Source: Phytophthora hibernalis
Taxonomy: Eukaryota > Oomycota > Peronosporomycetes > Peronosporales > Peronosporaceae
Reading direction: 5' to 3'
Length of the DNA: 64,000 nucleotides
Assembly: GCA_012656075.1 (NCBI GenBank)
Contig: JAAKBF010000260.1
Coordinates: forward strand, 248,001 to 312,000
Below, in pieces: positions 1 to 10,744 of the stretch (the stretch's first letter is position 1; the number at the start of each line of letters is the position of its first letter). The notes under the pieces are model-generated. The model ran no database searches, was not told the origin of the DNA, and saw only the letters and a program-made list of their open reading frames with translations. The translations under genes were made by a program, and so were the position numbers.

Positions 1-1272
1 TGAGCGCCAGTCAATCGACGATTCCCTACTAGTGGACGTGCTCGAGTAGCGCTTTTCAACGCTACCGGTCTTGCCAGGTGCTTGGCTCTTGGTCACTTGG
101 TGCGCTACGGACAAGTGCATCGGCGAAGAAGCAAAACCAGCACTTGCAGTCGCCACGCAACTCTTGCAAGTCTGCGCTCGAAGGAACTTCCCCATCAAGC
201 CATCACGCACAAACAGTTTCTTGTCATTGCGGCACTTGGAGCACACAAGTTGTCCGCACACGTCACACTCCGTGAGCATGACTCCACTGAAGAACCGCTT
301 CGTCCGGCGGCACAAGCAGCACTCCGTGTTTTGTTGGCTTGAAGACGACTGCAGCAACTCGATACTTTCGGGGCGGCTACAAGCCATCAACGTGAGTCGG
401 CGAGTCTCCGCGCACTGTTGCAGTTTTGAAATGCTGAAGAGGTCGGCGCTGCCAGCTCCACTGGAGCCTCCCACCCCCACGCCGCCCACATTGAGCACCC
501 CAGCGAGCTGCAAATTCCCCAGCATGAAGACTTCCATCATCCTCTCGCTCTTCTGTCGGAAAAGGTACCTCACGGACTGCAGCACGCGCGACGAGTTGCG
601 GTCGTACAGGTCTGGGAACCCAGGCACGTCCACCGAGTGTTCAATATGGAAACCAATGCGTTCGCCACTACTCGACTGCGTGTAGCCTGTGGATTCAAGG
701 TAGACCATGTCCCTATGACGCAAAAGCTTGGCACTCGAAGCAACACCGCGTTTGACCACGAACTTGTACCCTAGAAAGCGGTCTCCGCTATCATCAGTCT
801 CCACAGCGTGGAGCACTCCACAGTCTGCAACGTCGTCGTACATCAAACCGGCGAACAAGGCCAACCCTTCCTGTGTATGAGCTCCACCCAACGCGTACAT
901 GATGTTGTCCACTGTCCCTGGTGCTCGTCCTGCCATCAACACTGCACTGGGTGGCAACGCTGCAAACGTCGAATCCTTGTCGACACCGGTCGCTTGCAAA
1001 CTGTAGGCCAGGTCCGTGCTGATCTCGCCGCATTCTCGCTCGCTGTAGACCTTCACCTGTCCGTCCTGCTGTCCGTTCTGGGACGCTTGAGCTCTTGACA
1101 GTGCGCTCCACTTGTTCGTGTCCACCACGCCGTTCCTAGTGTACGAAAGCTGCTCAAACTCGCGGACCGTGTGCTCCAGAATCTTGTCCATCATGAGCGC
1201 GGCATACTTGTCCTTGGTCGCATGATCCGACAGCTTAGGCAGCATGGCTCGTGGAAGAGGGAAGTCCGCCAT
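1..1272 (-). CDS. FYVE-type zinc finger / START-like protein 1 (3' end outside window)
   Basis: An open frame of 424 codons starts at the ATG at 1272 and runs off the left edge, so the C-terminus is missing. The N-terminus (MADFPLPRAMLPKLSD) aligns with the starts of the neighbouring paralogs, which fixes the start. Residues about 20-270 form the START-like lipid-binding-fold region shared by the array (conserved VADCGVLHAVE, RHRDMVYLESTGYT and SVRYLFRQKSERMMEVFMLG stretches). Residues about 325-390 carry paired cysteines (CCLCRR, CDVCGQLVCSKCR, then CKSC) typical of a FYVE-related finger; the classical RHHCR core is replaced by CSKCR. The family is expected to be cytosolic or membrane-peripheral and to bind phosphoinositides or other lipids. 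No frame break is seen in the visible part. The exact ligand is unknown. Confidence 0.8.
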   Translation of the reverse strand, partial: MADFPLPRAMLPKLSDHATKDKYAALMMDKILEHTVREFEQLSYTRNGVVDTNKWSALSRAQASQNGQQDGQVKVYSERECGEISTDLAYSLQATGVDKDSTFAALPPSAVLMAGRAPGTVDNIMYALGGAHTQEGLALFAGLMYDDVADCGVLHAVETDDSGDRFLGYKFVVKRGVASSAKLLRHRDMVYLESTGYTQSSSGERIGFHIEHSVDVPGFPDLYDRNSSRVLQSVRYLFRQKSERMMEVFMLGNLQLAGVLNVGGVGVGGSSGAGSADLFSISKLQQCAETRRLTLMACSRPESIELLQSSSSQQNTECCLCRRTKRFFSGVMLTECDVCGQLVCSKCRNDKKLFVRDGLMGKFLRAQTCKSCVATASAGFASSPMHLSVAHQVTKSQAPGKTGSVEKRYSSTSTSRESSIDWRS

Positions 1273-1786
1273 GTTGTTCAGCTCGAGCAATTGCGATATG
1301 GCGACGATGGGCGATATCTTGCGATCTGAGCCGCAAAGGACGGTGGTCCTTGCGAGTATTTTGCGCTGTGAAGGTAAAGACCGTGTTGATGTCATTCCAT
1401 CATGATGGCAGGCAACGAAAGACCGCGGGGTACGTCACGTACTACGTGGGGCAGCAGAGACCACCACCGCCATGGTGTTGCACTGGAGTGCAACTGCCGT
1501 CTTGGTCTCTTTTGATAAACGTTTCTCTAAACAGGGTGAGTTCACTTAGTGATGTCAAGAAATTGGCAGTTACAAAATGCACCTGCTTATAGTGAAAAAC
1601 ACCAATTTACACCTGGATTTGGCTCTGATTTGGCTAGTCGGTGATTGCACCCGCGTCGAGGTCGTAATGGATTGTCCAGATTAACGTCAGTCGTGCAGAC
1701 TCGTTGCATCCGCAAGTGCCGGTGTTGACCAAAGCAAGGATAGGAGTGTGATGAATAACAAATTGTATTGTGATAGAACTACTGCA
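1273..1786. other. Spacer between FYVE/START-like genes 1 and 2
   Basis: This stretch is the upstream region of gene 1 and the 3' side of gene 2. I see no gene, RNA or repeat in it. Confidence 0.5.
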
Positions 1787-3355
1787 TCAAGTCTCAAGAA
1801 GATCGATTTCGGATGAGTTGGGAAGTCCCGGTCTCGGAACCGGAGGTGGCTTGGAACGTGAACGCCGAATCGGTTTGCGCTCTTCGATTGTGATGGAGGC
1901 TTCTCTCGGTGTCAATCGAATGAGTTCCGTGCCGTGAGGTGTGGCGACCCATGTCTGTCGTGCGGAGGTGTACCGCTCCGGACTCGACGACTGCGTCCCT
2001 GGTGTCAACGGAGACTTCTCGTCCCATTTCGTGGTGAACCTCCGTCTGCTATCGACGGACGGACTGCGCATAGCCACATTCATGGCACGGCTGCTGCTTC
2101 CTCGACGTTTCATCTTGGAACTTCGGTCGACTCGTGACTCGCGTCCAAAGCGCGAACTCCTGGGTCGTCCACGTCGTTGAGACCGCAGGATGTCGAAGAA
2201 GCTCGTGTTCGCGTCCAGGATGCAACTTGTACACACAGGCACCATGATCAACCGTCCTAGAATTCCATCGTGGCTGCTCACGAAAACCTGCTTTGATGCA
2301 CGGCATCGTGAGCACGCAGCACGTCCACAGACCAGACATTCAACAACGTTCAGAGTACCCAAACCGGCGTCTTTGCCTACGCGGTCGCACATGCCGCACG
2401 CGTTGGGATCATTGACAAGAGAGTTCTCCGATTCAACAGGACTGATGCCATACCGACGCTCCTGCTTCTTACGCCAAAGGTGTTCCCGTGCCATTTGCGT
2501 CAATCTTTTGGTCTCGGAACAGTCTAACAGCTTCGTCATGTTGAACGTGGTCTCCACCGCATAGTGAACCGAGATAGGTTTCACTACGAGGCCCTTGATG
2601 TCGATGTTCCCCAGCATAAACACTTCCACGATGCCTTCTTCCCGTTGACGATACAGGAACCGCGTCGACATGAGCGCCGGAATGGAGTTGCGACTGCGGA
2701 GGTTGGGGAATTGGGGCAAATGCACCGAGTGCATGATGTGATACCCGAGCTTCTCCCCCGTTCGGGTGCGTGTGAAGCCGCTGTCTTCGAGGTAGACACA
2801 GTGTCGTCGCTTACATATCCGTGGGTCTCCGACCGCTTGACTCACGTAGTACTTGAATCCGAGGAAATGAAAGGGGTCTTCATCTGTTGGTGCCTCCAAT
2901 GTGTGCAGGATACCGCAGTCCGATGCCGCCCCATGTAGATACCGGATCACTAGTGCAAGTTCTTCCTGTGACTTGGTCACCAACGTACTAATCGCGTTTT
3001 CCACGAATCCGTGTCGAACTCCAGTGAGCATCATGGTGGCTGGGGTGATCGCTGCGGGCGTCGCAGCGAATAGTGGTGACGTTGCAGCACAACGATGAAG
3101 TGAATCACCCAGTGACTCGCTCACTTGACCAGCATTTCGCTCTCGATAGATTGTCAGCTCTTCGCGACTGGCCTGCGTCTTCCAGAACTTGGTGTCCACC
3201 TCGCCCAGTCGATCGTACGCAAAGTGTTCGAACGCGCGGACCGTGTGTGCCAACATACGGGACGTGACGTCCTTGCAGGTCAAATAGTCGTGCTGCGTCA
3301 CGGGGATGTCCGGGAGCAGTTCCCGGGGCAGTGGGAAGTCTCGGTCTCGAGTCAT
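1787..3355 (-). CDS. FYVE-type zinc finger / START-like protein 2
   Basis: This is an intact 522-codon frame. I choose the ATG at 3355, giving MTRDRDFPLPRELLPD, because it matches the paralog N-termini; the frame stays open 23 codons further upstream without similarity. Residues about 10-290 are the START-like region (VRHGFVENAISTLVT, DCGILHTLEAPT, HCVYLEDSGFTRTRTGEKLG, FMLGNIDIKGLVVKP). Residues about 325-400 hold the zinc finger: CGMC, then CLVC, CSRCR and CTSC. The tail of about 120 residues is rich in Ser, Arg and Pro, probably disordered. The role is inferred as a lipid- or phosphoinositide-binding adaptor. Gene 2 sits head-to-tail with its neighbours, which indicates tandem duplication. 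Confidence 0.85.
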   Translation of the reverse strand: MTRDRDFPLPRELLPDIPVTQHDYLTCKDVTSRMLAHTVRAFEHFAYDRLGEVDTKFWKTQASREELTIYRERNAGQVSESLGDSLHRCAATSPLFAATPAAITPATMMLTGVRHGFVENAISTLVTKSQEELALVIRYLHGAASDCGILHTLEAPTDEDPFHFLGFKYYVSQAVGDPRICKRRHCVYLEDSGFTRTRTGEKLGYHIMHSVHLPQFPNLRSRNSIPALMSTRFLYRQREEGIVEVFMLGNIDIKGLVVKPISVHYAVETTFNMTKLLDCSETKRLTQMAREHLWRKKQERRYGISPVESENSLVNDPNACGMCDRVGKDAGLGTLNVVECLVCGRAACSRCRASKQVFVSSHDGILGRLIMVPVCTSCILDANTSFFDILRSQRRGRPRSSRFGRESRVDRSSKMKRRGSSSRAMNVAMRSPSVDSRRRFTTKWDEKSPLTPGTQSSSPERYTSARQTWVATPHGTELIRLTPREASITIEERKPIRRSRSKPPPVPRPGLPNSSEIDLLET

Positions 3356-3845
3356 TGGTACTTGCTGGAGACCAAACAAGCTGTGAAATGAGTCACCTTG
3401 GAGGAGGTTGTGGTGCAAACGCAAATCTCAACTGAGCAGTGGCATGACAACTAAAGTCTGATCGGAACAGCTCAGCGGCACGACATACAGAAACTCTTGT
3501 GTGGCTCCTCGAGTCGACCAGATAAATTGATCGAGGCGTTGAAGTTGTTCGGCCAATCGATCTCGTACCATTTCGCCACTCAAGTTTCGAGAGCTGCAGT
3601 TTCTGTTCGAGCCGGGGAGTATTCGTACTGCGTCTGCCTTGATACTTGACTCAAATTAATGAGGCCTTCCCGTACGACTGCCTCAATCGAATGTTGTAAA
3701 CTCGATGGTGATCGAAGTGGCGATGATCAAGTTTGATGCGGGAATGTCCTGGAAAGGTCATTTCAACTGCATTTCACATCGCAGGTTTAGCAACATTCAT
3801 TTTCTTGGAACTTTTACACAACTGTACATGCACGCTACCTCATCT
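3356..3845. other. Spacer between FYVE/START-like genes 2 and 3
   Basis: This contains the promoter side of gene 2 and the 3' side of gene 3. No supported feature was found. Confidence 0.5.
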
Positions 3846-5251
3846 TCATCGCCGTCCGTACAGACCGGCTTCTGTTTGCCGTCTGGGGTCCGCCGAGTTG
3901 TCTCGCTCTCGAGCAGCATTAAAGTAGCGCCTCAGATCGCTAGCAGAGCCAGAGCCTTCTTCTCGCTGCAGTCTGCTTTGGCCTCTGCTGCTCGATCCGG
4001 AAAAGCTCAAGGAATCGTCACGGTCGCATCGGTCAGACAAATGCATCGGCTGGAACGCCATCTCCTCACCAGAGCTGCTCTTTTGCTGAGCCCGGTACTG
4101 TTGTTCGTAGTAGCTGGTGTTGGCCGTCATGGTGCACACACTACAGACTGGCACCTTGACCAGCTTGCCCAGCAGTCCGTCGTTGCTAGTCACGAAAATT
4201 TGTTTGCTGGCTCGGCAGCGTGAGCAGGCCACGCGCCCGCAGACCAGACACGGCACGAGCTTGACGCCTCCGAAGCCACTTTTCCGTTCCCGTTGGCATA
4301 CGGAGCAGCAATTGTCGTCTCCAAGCGACGTCTGCCGGGAGACTCTCCGTCCGCGTCGTTCGTCCCGCTTCCTCTTCTGAAACTCACACGCCATTTGCGT
4401 GAGTCGCTTGGTCTCGGAGCAGTCGAGCACGCGCGTCATGCCGAACGTCACGTCCTCCACCACCATAGTGGCCATGGGCTTGATAAGCCAGCCAGAGACG
4501 TCGATGCTGCCTAGCATGAAAACCTCCACGAGGCCGTCACCTTTTGCCGGTAGATGAAGCGCATCGATGTCATGGCACAGACGGAGTTGTGGTCGGACAG
4601 GTCTGGGAACTGGGGCAGGGCCACCGACTGCATAATGTGGTAACCCAACACCTCCCCACTCCGAGAGCGTGTGAGTCCCGTGTACTCGAGGTAGACGCTG
4701 TGTCGTCGCTTGATAATCCGCGCGTCGGTCGCAGACTCGGTCACGAAGAACTTGAAGCCCAGGAAGTGAAAAGGTTTGCTGGGATTCGGACCCTCCATGG
4801 TGTGCAGTACGGCGCAGTCCGCTACGTCGCCATGCAGGAACTTGACTACCAATGCCAACTCGTCCTGGTTCAGTGTGACCAACGTGCTCATGGCGTTCTC
4901 CACGAAACCTTGTCGCGTGCCGATGAGCAGCAGCGTCGGAGGGATCAACGTCGCTGCTGTAGGCGAGAAAATCTCCTGCTTCTCTACGAACCGATGCAGT
5001 GCGTCGGCCAGTCCCATGCCCATCGACCCGCCGTCTCGCTCGCGGTACAGTGTGATGTCGTTCTTGGCGGACTTGGCCTTCCACCGGCGGTGGCCCACCA
5101 CTCCGCCCTCGTCGTAGGCGTACCGCTCGAACTCGTGCACCGTGTGGCCCAGCAGCTTCGTGGCCAAGTCCTTGCAGTCCTGGTGCACCTCGGGCGACGC
5201 GGTGAAGTCCGGAAAGTCGCGGCGTGGCAAAGGAAAATCGCGACGGCCCAT
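3846..5251 (-). CDS. FYVE-type zinc finger / START-like protein 3 (one frame break)
   Basis: The start at 5251 gives MGRRDFPLPRRDFPDF, aligned with the other members. The N-terminal frame runs to about 4541 and ends after MRFIYRQK; homology continues without loss in another frame (DGLVEVFMLGSIDVSGWLIKP) to the stop at 3846. Comparison with paralogs, which read RQKSD at this point, indicates that one base is missing near 4537-4545. The C-terminal part keeps the zinc ligands (CCSVCQRE, CLVCGRVACSRCR, CSVCTM) and a Ser-rich tail. The START-like region covers about the first 270 residues. Everything except the single break looks like a working gene, so I favour a sequence error over a pseudogene, although a recent frameshift cannot be excluded. 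Confidence 0.75.
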
Positions 5252-6105
5252 AGTTTTCCACGTGCTATGAGTCACGAGCAGGTAAAAGGCGAGTGAGCAG
5301 CGCGAAGGCGCCACCTTGCACTAGGAGCCCCGCGCTTGCTCGCTGTCGTGGCGGCCGACAAAGCAGCAAAGGCGCGGCCGCAGTCATCTCTAGTATGTAT
5401 GCGCGTCTTAGGCAGACAGGTCCTCCGCCGCACGCAGACCAACCGACGGTCTCCGCTGCAGCTCGTCGCGGGCTCGTGAAGTCTCCGCTGTAGAGGGAGC
5501 GCTCGAAGGTCGATGACTAGTTTCACACCCGCCACCTGCGCGATCGCAACAAAACATCGGCCAGACGTTGGCCTTAGTGAAGGTGCCGTCTGCCATGTAC
5601 TGCATTGCGTGACGCGATGCAAAAGGCACTCGACTCGAGTCTCGACTCTCGAGAGCCTTTTGCATCGGGTGCAACGAGACGTCAAGTAGCCGGTGCAGTC
5701 AGCGCGCGACCACCGAAACCGAGCTCATGCTTGTCAAGCGTCTTCAAGCACGCCTATCCATTCGATACGCCTTCAAGCAGGAAAACGATCTTGATCACCT
5801 CGAAGGGAAGCTGAGCTACGTAGACCAATACGGAAGCTGTATGCAATTACCGGTGCATGTAACCAGGTGCAGACGTGAAGGTGCAGGCGACCAGACTGCC
5901 CTCTACAGCCCGCATAACTCACTCGAAGAGCGTTGCCTAGTGAAGTCCATCCGTTTGACTCTGAAGCTCACGCCTGCGCGACTTTGGCGCGCACTGGCGT
6001 CAAACACGTTGAAGATCACTATAATAACGCCTATCAATATATTTTAAAACAACTACATGGCTCAAACTATACTTCTCTCGACAGAGGCCGATTACTTGCG
6101 TTCGT
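5252..6105. other. Spacer between FYVE/START-like genes 3 and 4
   Basis: This 0.85-kb interval holds a strong inverted repeat at 5615-5667 (listed separately). No coding signal with family similarity was found. Confidence 0.5.
5615..5667. repeat. Inverted repeat with 19-bp arms
   Basis: The left arm 5615-5633 (cgatgcaaaaggcactcga) and right arm 5649-5667 are reverse complements with one mismatch, separated by a 15-bp spacer that is itself rich in CTCGA. It lies about 360 bp upstream of the start of gene 3 and could fold into a hairpin. The function is unknown: it could be the remnant of a small inverted-repeat element or a regulatory palindrome. Confidence 0.7.
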
Positions 6106-7871
6106 TCACTTCCTCCAGTCGGCCGCCATTTGCATCTTGAACTGCTGGTGCATTTGCCGCGCGAGGAAGACTCCATTGGCCTGCGTTTTGTGCGACGTAG
6201 CCTCGGCCATATTCGTGAGCTCCAGGAGTCGAGCCCTCATCGACGCTGGGTCCGAGGCGCCACCGTCGGACGTCTGCTTCTTCATGCGGCAGGCCTTCTT
6301 CTCGGGGATAGACCCAACCGACCGAGAGTAGCCAGGATCGTCCATGACTGACAGCTTCGTCCTCTCAGGATACGAACGTGCAGGCTGTGGTGGCCGAAGT
6401 CCGAGTCGATTCGGCACCTCGTACTCGGGTGAAGTACACGGTACGGCGATCTCCGCAGCGTCCGGGTAAAGCGAAGCACCGCGGTGCACAAAGCTTCGGC
6501 CCATGACAGGAGTACCTGGTATCGGAGGGGCCTTAGTCCTCCGTCGATTAGACACTTTCGTCTGAGGTGATGGTTGTCGTCGAGTAGTAGTCTTTACCTC
6601 TTCGTACAACACCCCGTCGAAAGCTGTACTCTCCACCGAAGACATGGAGTGCAGCTCACCGTCACTTGTGCTCGTGCTTATGCTGCTTTGATGAGACCTT
6701 TGCGACCTCACGCGCTCTACCGGAGCCTCGTAGGTGCCTGTGTTGGCACGCATGACGCATTTTGAGCATGCCTGGATCTTGCGGAAGCTACCCATGATAC
6801 CAAGGCTGTCGCTTGTCCAAACACGTTTGGTAGAACGACAGCGCGGACAAACGCCTTGGCCGCACAGGGGACACTCTACCAGTTTGTTGCCCTTGACACG
6901 TTTACATACACCGCATCCATCCCCAACCACGGTCGTGGAGACGTTCGAGTACTGGGAAAAAGACTGGTCTGTACTGCTAGTGAACAGCACTTGTCGGTAT
7001 CGTCGCCGATTCCTCGCCATGTCAGTGAGTCGCCTCACCTCCGCCAAGTCCAGCAACCGCGTGACGCCGAACTGCGCGCCGGCCGAGAAAATACTGGCAA
7101 TAGGCTTGACGATCATGCCTGACAAGTCCATATTGCCCAGCATGAACACCTCGACGACGCGGTCGCTCTTCTGTCGGTACAAATAGCGTAAGCTCTGCAG
7201 TGCTCGGATCGAGTTGTGGTCGGTCAGATCCGGGAACTGCGAGAGCTCCACCGACTGCATGAGGTGGAAGCCCAGCGTCTCCCCGTTCGGGACTTGGTCA
7301 AGCCACAGTACTCGAGGTACAACGAGTCGCGGTGCTTCACCACCACTGCGTTGGTCGGAGACTTCTTGACGAAGTACTTGTAGCCCAGGTAATGGTACGG
7401 CACCTCGTCGGACGGGTGCTCCATCGTGTGCACGACGGCGCAGTCGGCCACGTCTTGGTGCATGTAGGTGACGACCAAGGACAAGTCCTGCTGACTCTCC
7501 GTGACGACCGCACTCATGGCGTCTTCCACGCGTCCGGGACCCCACCCAGTCATCATCATCGTCGGCGGTGTCAATGCCGCTTCCGTGCACGACAACGTCG
7601 GACTCTGTAGATTGCAGTAACGCAGCGTCTTGCCCAACTCGTACCTGGTGGCCCCCACGTCACGTTCGCGGTACATGTTCATGTCGTCGTGCGAGTACTG
7701 CGCCTTCCAGCGTTTGGTGTCGACGACACCTTTGCGTTCGTACGCAAACTCATCGAATTCAAGCAGCGTGTGCGCTAACAAAGTGTTCATGAGCTCTTTG
7801 CCGTCTTCATGCTCCTGCTGACTCACATTGAGCACGGGCAGGTCCTTTCGGATCGGAAAGCGTTTCCTCAT
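6106..7871 (-). CDS. FYVE-type zinc finger / START-like protein 4 (one frame break)
   Basis: The ATG at 7871 gives MRKRFPIRKDLPVLNVS, matching genes 5-7. The first frame covers about 197 residues of START-like region and then breaks at a C4 run (7281-7284 on the plus strand) within the conserved TKSRTGE motif. Homology continues in the next frame (GETLGFHLMQSVELSQFPDL) to the stop at 6106. The zinc finger reads CGVCKR, CPLCGQGVCPRCR and CSKC. The long Ser/Pro/Arg-rich tail ends in a short conserved helix (MRARLLELTNMAEATSH) that is also at the ends of genes 5, 6 and 7. One missing base restores the full family length of about 588 residues, so this is probably a functional gene with a sequence error. 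Confidence 0.77.
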
Positions 7872-8992
7872 CGCGAGTTCTTAGTGCTTGCGTCGGACAC
7901 GGCAACTCGGAAAATGAGGCAAACGTGCTGGATCGGTGGCGTGGAGGTTGAGTGACAGTGAACAGCAGTCTGGATGCTTGCACACCAGTTTCACGGCACT
8001 GGTGCCGGTCCGACGAGCAGCAGATCACTGCGCGTGCACCCCTGCGAACGTTGCACGGCTACCGGTAGGTACGCGTCCTTGACAGTAGCCGAGACCTCGT
8101 CGCGATCCACCGCGACGTTTTTAGCGGAGACCGTCGTGAGCTCAAGAAGCTGAGGGCGCATAACCCATGCGAGGCTAGCAGCGATGTGGCTCTGGCAGCT
8201 CTGCAACGCGCAGCTCGAGCTGTTTTCGGCTTGCGTCTGCTCCGACGAACGTCCTCAACATGATGCTGCTCATTGATGATACGAACCGGTGTCCCGGCCA
8301 CTGCGCAGCTCGAGCTGTTTTCGGCTTGCGTCTGCTGCGACGAACGTCCTCAACAGGATGCTGCTCATTGATGATACGAACCGGTGTCCCGGCCACTGTC
8401 CGCGGACTGCCGCCGACTGGTCGAAGCACTGATCGCCCTCCAGCACTGGACTCATCTTATGTTTGTTTCGCGTTCAGCGATTCTGCTTGACGTGCCGGCG
8501 TCGCCTGCGCAACATGCACTTCAGAAGAACGAACGCAACACGCAGTCGCGGATACACCACCTCGGAGCACCGTTTGACAAGCAACCGGCGGCAACTCGGC
8601 ATTGCCATCGCCGCCACCAACTCCATGACGGAGTCCATCTTCTAGCAGATCTCTTCCTGCGCGCGCCTATAATTCAGAGTCGCCCGCCAAAGTTCAACGC
8701 TGGCGTACGCTACCAGCGTGGCACTTGACCTCGTCGACCCGCGCGACTCGAGTTGAGTCGCAAGGGTCAAGCACTTTACCTTGTACCGGTGTGCTTGCTA
8801 GCGCATAGAAATCGTTGTGATGCAACTTCATAAATTCATTAGCTCAGTTCGAAAGCCTCTAGTTCATAACTTCAATTCCTACTACCGGTAGCCTAACTTA
8901 CATGCTTGCTCGTTCCTCACCCCACTCTCGCTGGGTCTCGCCTATCGAATGACAATTCCCTTTCCATTGAGGGACGATGTTGTCGGACTGGT
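7872..8992. other. Spacer between FYVE/START-like genes 4 and 5
   Basis: This 1.1-kb interval contains a two-copy 95-bp tandem repeat (8211-8398, listed separately) and otherwise nothing I can support. Confidence 0.5.
8211..8398. repeat. Tandem duplication, 2 x 95 bp
   Basis: The unit at 8211-8305 is repeated almost exactly from 8306. Both copies contain cagctcgagctgttttcggc at the start and end in cggtgtcccggccactg. Only a few substitutions separate the copies, so the duplication is recent. It lies in the spacer upstream of gene 4. Confidence 0.85.
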
Positions 8993-10744
8993 TCAGACCC
9001 ACGTCGTGGTTGCAGTGTGACGACGAATTTGGGACCGACTGGCCTCCACTTCCATCTTGAGCTCCTCTCGCCAGTGCTGCTCGCAGTAGATGCCGTTCAG
9101 GTGCGCCGTCGTGGACGTGTCCTCGGCCATCTTGCTCAACTCAAAGAGTCGAGTCATCATCGCACGCTGTGCCGGCGACGCACCCGTCGGAAGCTGTTGG
9201 TCGATGCTTGTCCTTGGCTTGGGAGGCAGCGCACCGTAGATAGGGGTTCCAGTCTTCTGGGCCGGAATTGACACGCGCGTGCGAGCCCGGGGACGCTCCG
9301 GCACCCGGTGAAGCGGCTCAGCTCCATCGAGGCGGGTGCCTCTGTCGGAATACGACTTGTCTGTCGGAGCAGGCTTCGTGTATCGACGAGTCATGTGCGG
9401 CGACACAGTGTCGTGCTGGCTTAGGTTCGACTTGGTCGGCATGCTCGACGAATACTGAATGGGCTCCTGTAACGATGGCGCTCTCACAGGAGAGGGTTTG
9501 GCAGGAGATGGTTCGCGACGTTCCGCGCGCTGAGGCGTAGTAGACTGAGGCTCTGCAGACTTGGGCTTTGACCATCCCTTGGGCTTCTTGGCCTTCTGGA
9601 ACTCGAACTTGAGTTCACTGTCGGGTGTCCGCAAGACGCGCTCGTGCGGGGACATGTAGCTGCCCGTGTTGGCTCGACGCACACAGCCCTTACACGCCAG
9701 CACCTTGTGGAAGTCTCCGAGGACGCCAACGTCGTCGGTTATGAACACGCGCTTGGTACCGGCACACTTCTTGCACACGGAGCCGCCGCACGCGTCGCAG
9801 TGCTGCTTGGCGTCGCTACGACTACAGACTTTGCATGACGCTCGGTCACCAAGCACAGCCATACTCGCTCCGAAGTGGCGGTGTCGACGCGCCATCTGCG
9901 AGAGGCGGCGCACCTCGGCCAAGTCGAGTAGCTTCGTCACACCGAAGAACACATCGACCGTGAACATGTTGGCGAGCGGCCGGAAGATGCGACCGGAGAT
10001 GTCCATGTTGCCCAGCATGAAGACCTCGACGGTGCGGTTGCTCCTCTGGCGGTAGATGTAGCGCGTGGACTGCAGTGCGCGGATCGAGTTGTAGTCACTG
10101 AGGTCGGGGAACTGCGGCAGCTCCACCGAGTGCATGATGTGGAAACCGATCTGTTCGCCCTTGCTGGAGCGCGTGATACCGCTGAACTCGAGGTAGACGC
10201 TGTGTCGGTGTTTGAACAGCAGACCTTCGGTCGGCGACTTTCTCACGAAAAACTTGTACCCGAGGTAGTGGTAAGGGTCCGTCCGGGTGGGCGGCTCCAG
10301 CGTCTTGAGGATGGCACAGTCGGCCACGTCTTGGTGCTTGAACTTGACCGACAGCGCTAAATCCTGTTGACTTTCGGTGACCACGGCACTCATTGCGTCC
10401 TCGACGCGTCCGTGGCCGTAACCAGAGAGTAGCATCGTAGGGGACGCCAACGTCTCGATGGTCGACGAAAAGAGGGGCAGGTCGAGTCTGCAGTGACGGA
10501 TCGAGTTGAAGACGCTCCCTCCACTCACGCCGGTTTTGCGTTCGCGGTACAACTCGAGGTCGTCACGGCACGTGTGCGGTTTCCAGCGTCTGGCGTCCAC
10601 GATGCCGCTGTTGTGGTAGACGTGGAATTCGAACTCGCGGATGGTGTGGGCTAGCAATTGCTCCATCACTTGTTTGCTGGTCTGGTGCTCTAACTCGCTC
10701 ACCTCAAGCGGGGGCAACGACTGGATCGGGAACCGTTGGCTCAT
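8993..10744 (-). CDS. FYVE-type zinc finger / START-like protein 5
   Basis: This is the best reference copy of the array: 583 codons, uninterrupted, from the ATG at 10744. Residues 1-20 (MSQRFPIQSLPPLEVSELEH) start the family block. Residues about 20-280 form the START-like domain (GRVEDAMSAVVTESQQDLAL, VADCAILKTLEPPTRTDPYH, RHSVYLEFSGITRSSKGEQI, VEVFMLGNMDISGRIFRPL). Residues about 305-365 form the FYVE-like finger: CKVCSRSDAKQHCDACGGSVCKKC and CKGCVRRANTGSY. A Ser/Pro/Lys-rich linker follows, then the C-terminal helix (MTRLFELSKMAEDTSTT). The protein is inferred to be a lipid-binding peripheral membrane or trafficking adaptor. Confidence 0.87.
   Translation of the reverse strand: MSQRFPIQSLPPLEVSELEHQTSKQVMEQLLAHTIREFEFHVYHNSGIVDARRWKPHTCRDDLELYRERKTGVSGGSVFNSIRHCRLDLPLFSSTIETLASPTMLLSGYGHGRVEDAMSAVVTESQQDLALSVKFKHQDVADCAILKTLEPPTRTDPYHYLGYKFFVRKSPTEGLLFKHRHSVYLEFSGITRSSKGEQIGFHIMHSVELPQFPDLSDYNSIRALQSTRYIYRQRSNRTVEVFMLGNMDISGRIFRPLANMFTVDVFFGVTKLLDLAEVRRLSQMARRHRHFGASMAVLGDRASCKVCSRSDAKQHCDACGGSVCKKCAGTKRVFITDDVGVLGDFHKVLACKGCVRRANTGSYMSPHERVLRTPDSELKFEFQKAKKPKGWSKPKSAEPQSTTPQRAERREPSPAKPSPVRAPSLQEPIQYSSSMPTKSNLSQHDTVSPHMTRRYTKPAPTDKSYSDRGTRLDGAEPLHRVPERPRARTRVSIPAQKTGTPIYGALPPKPRTSIDQQLPTGASPAQRAMMTRLFELSKMAEDTSTTAHLNGIYCEQHWREELKMEVEASRSQIRRHTATTTWV

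Noticed and set aside
4544..5296. A 250-codon plus-strand open frame
   Set aside because: It is antisense to FYVE/START-like gene 3 and has no family similarity.
4511..5314. Treating the frame breaks in genes 3, 4 and 6 as introns
   Set aside because: Homology is continuous up to the break with no extra sequence between the two frames, so there is no room for an intron; one missing base explains each.
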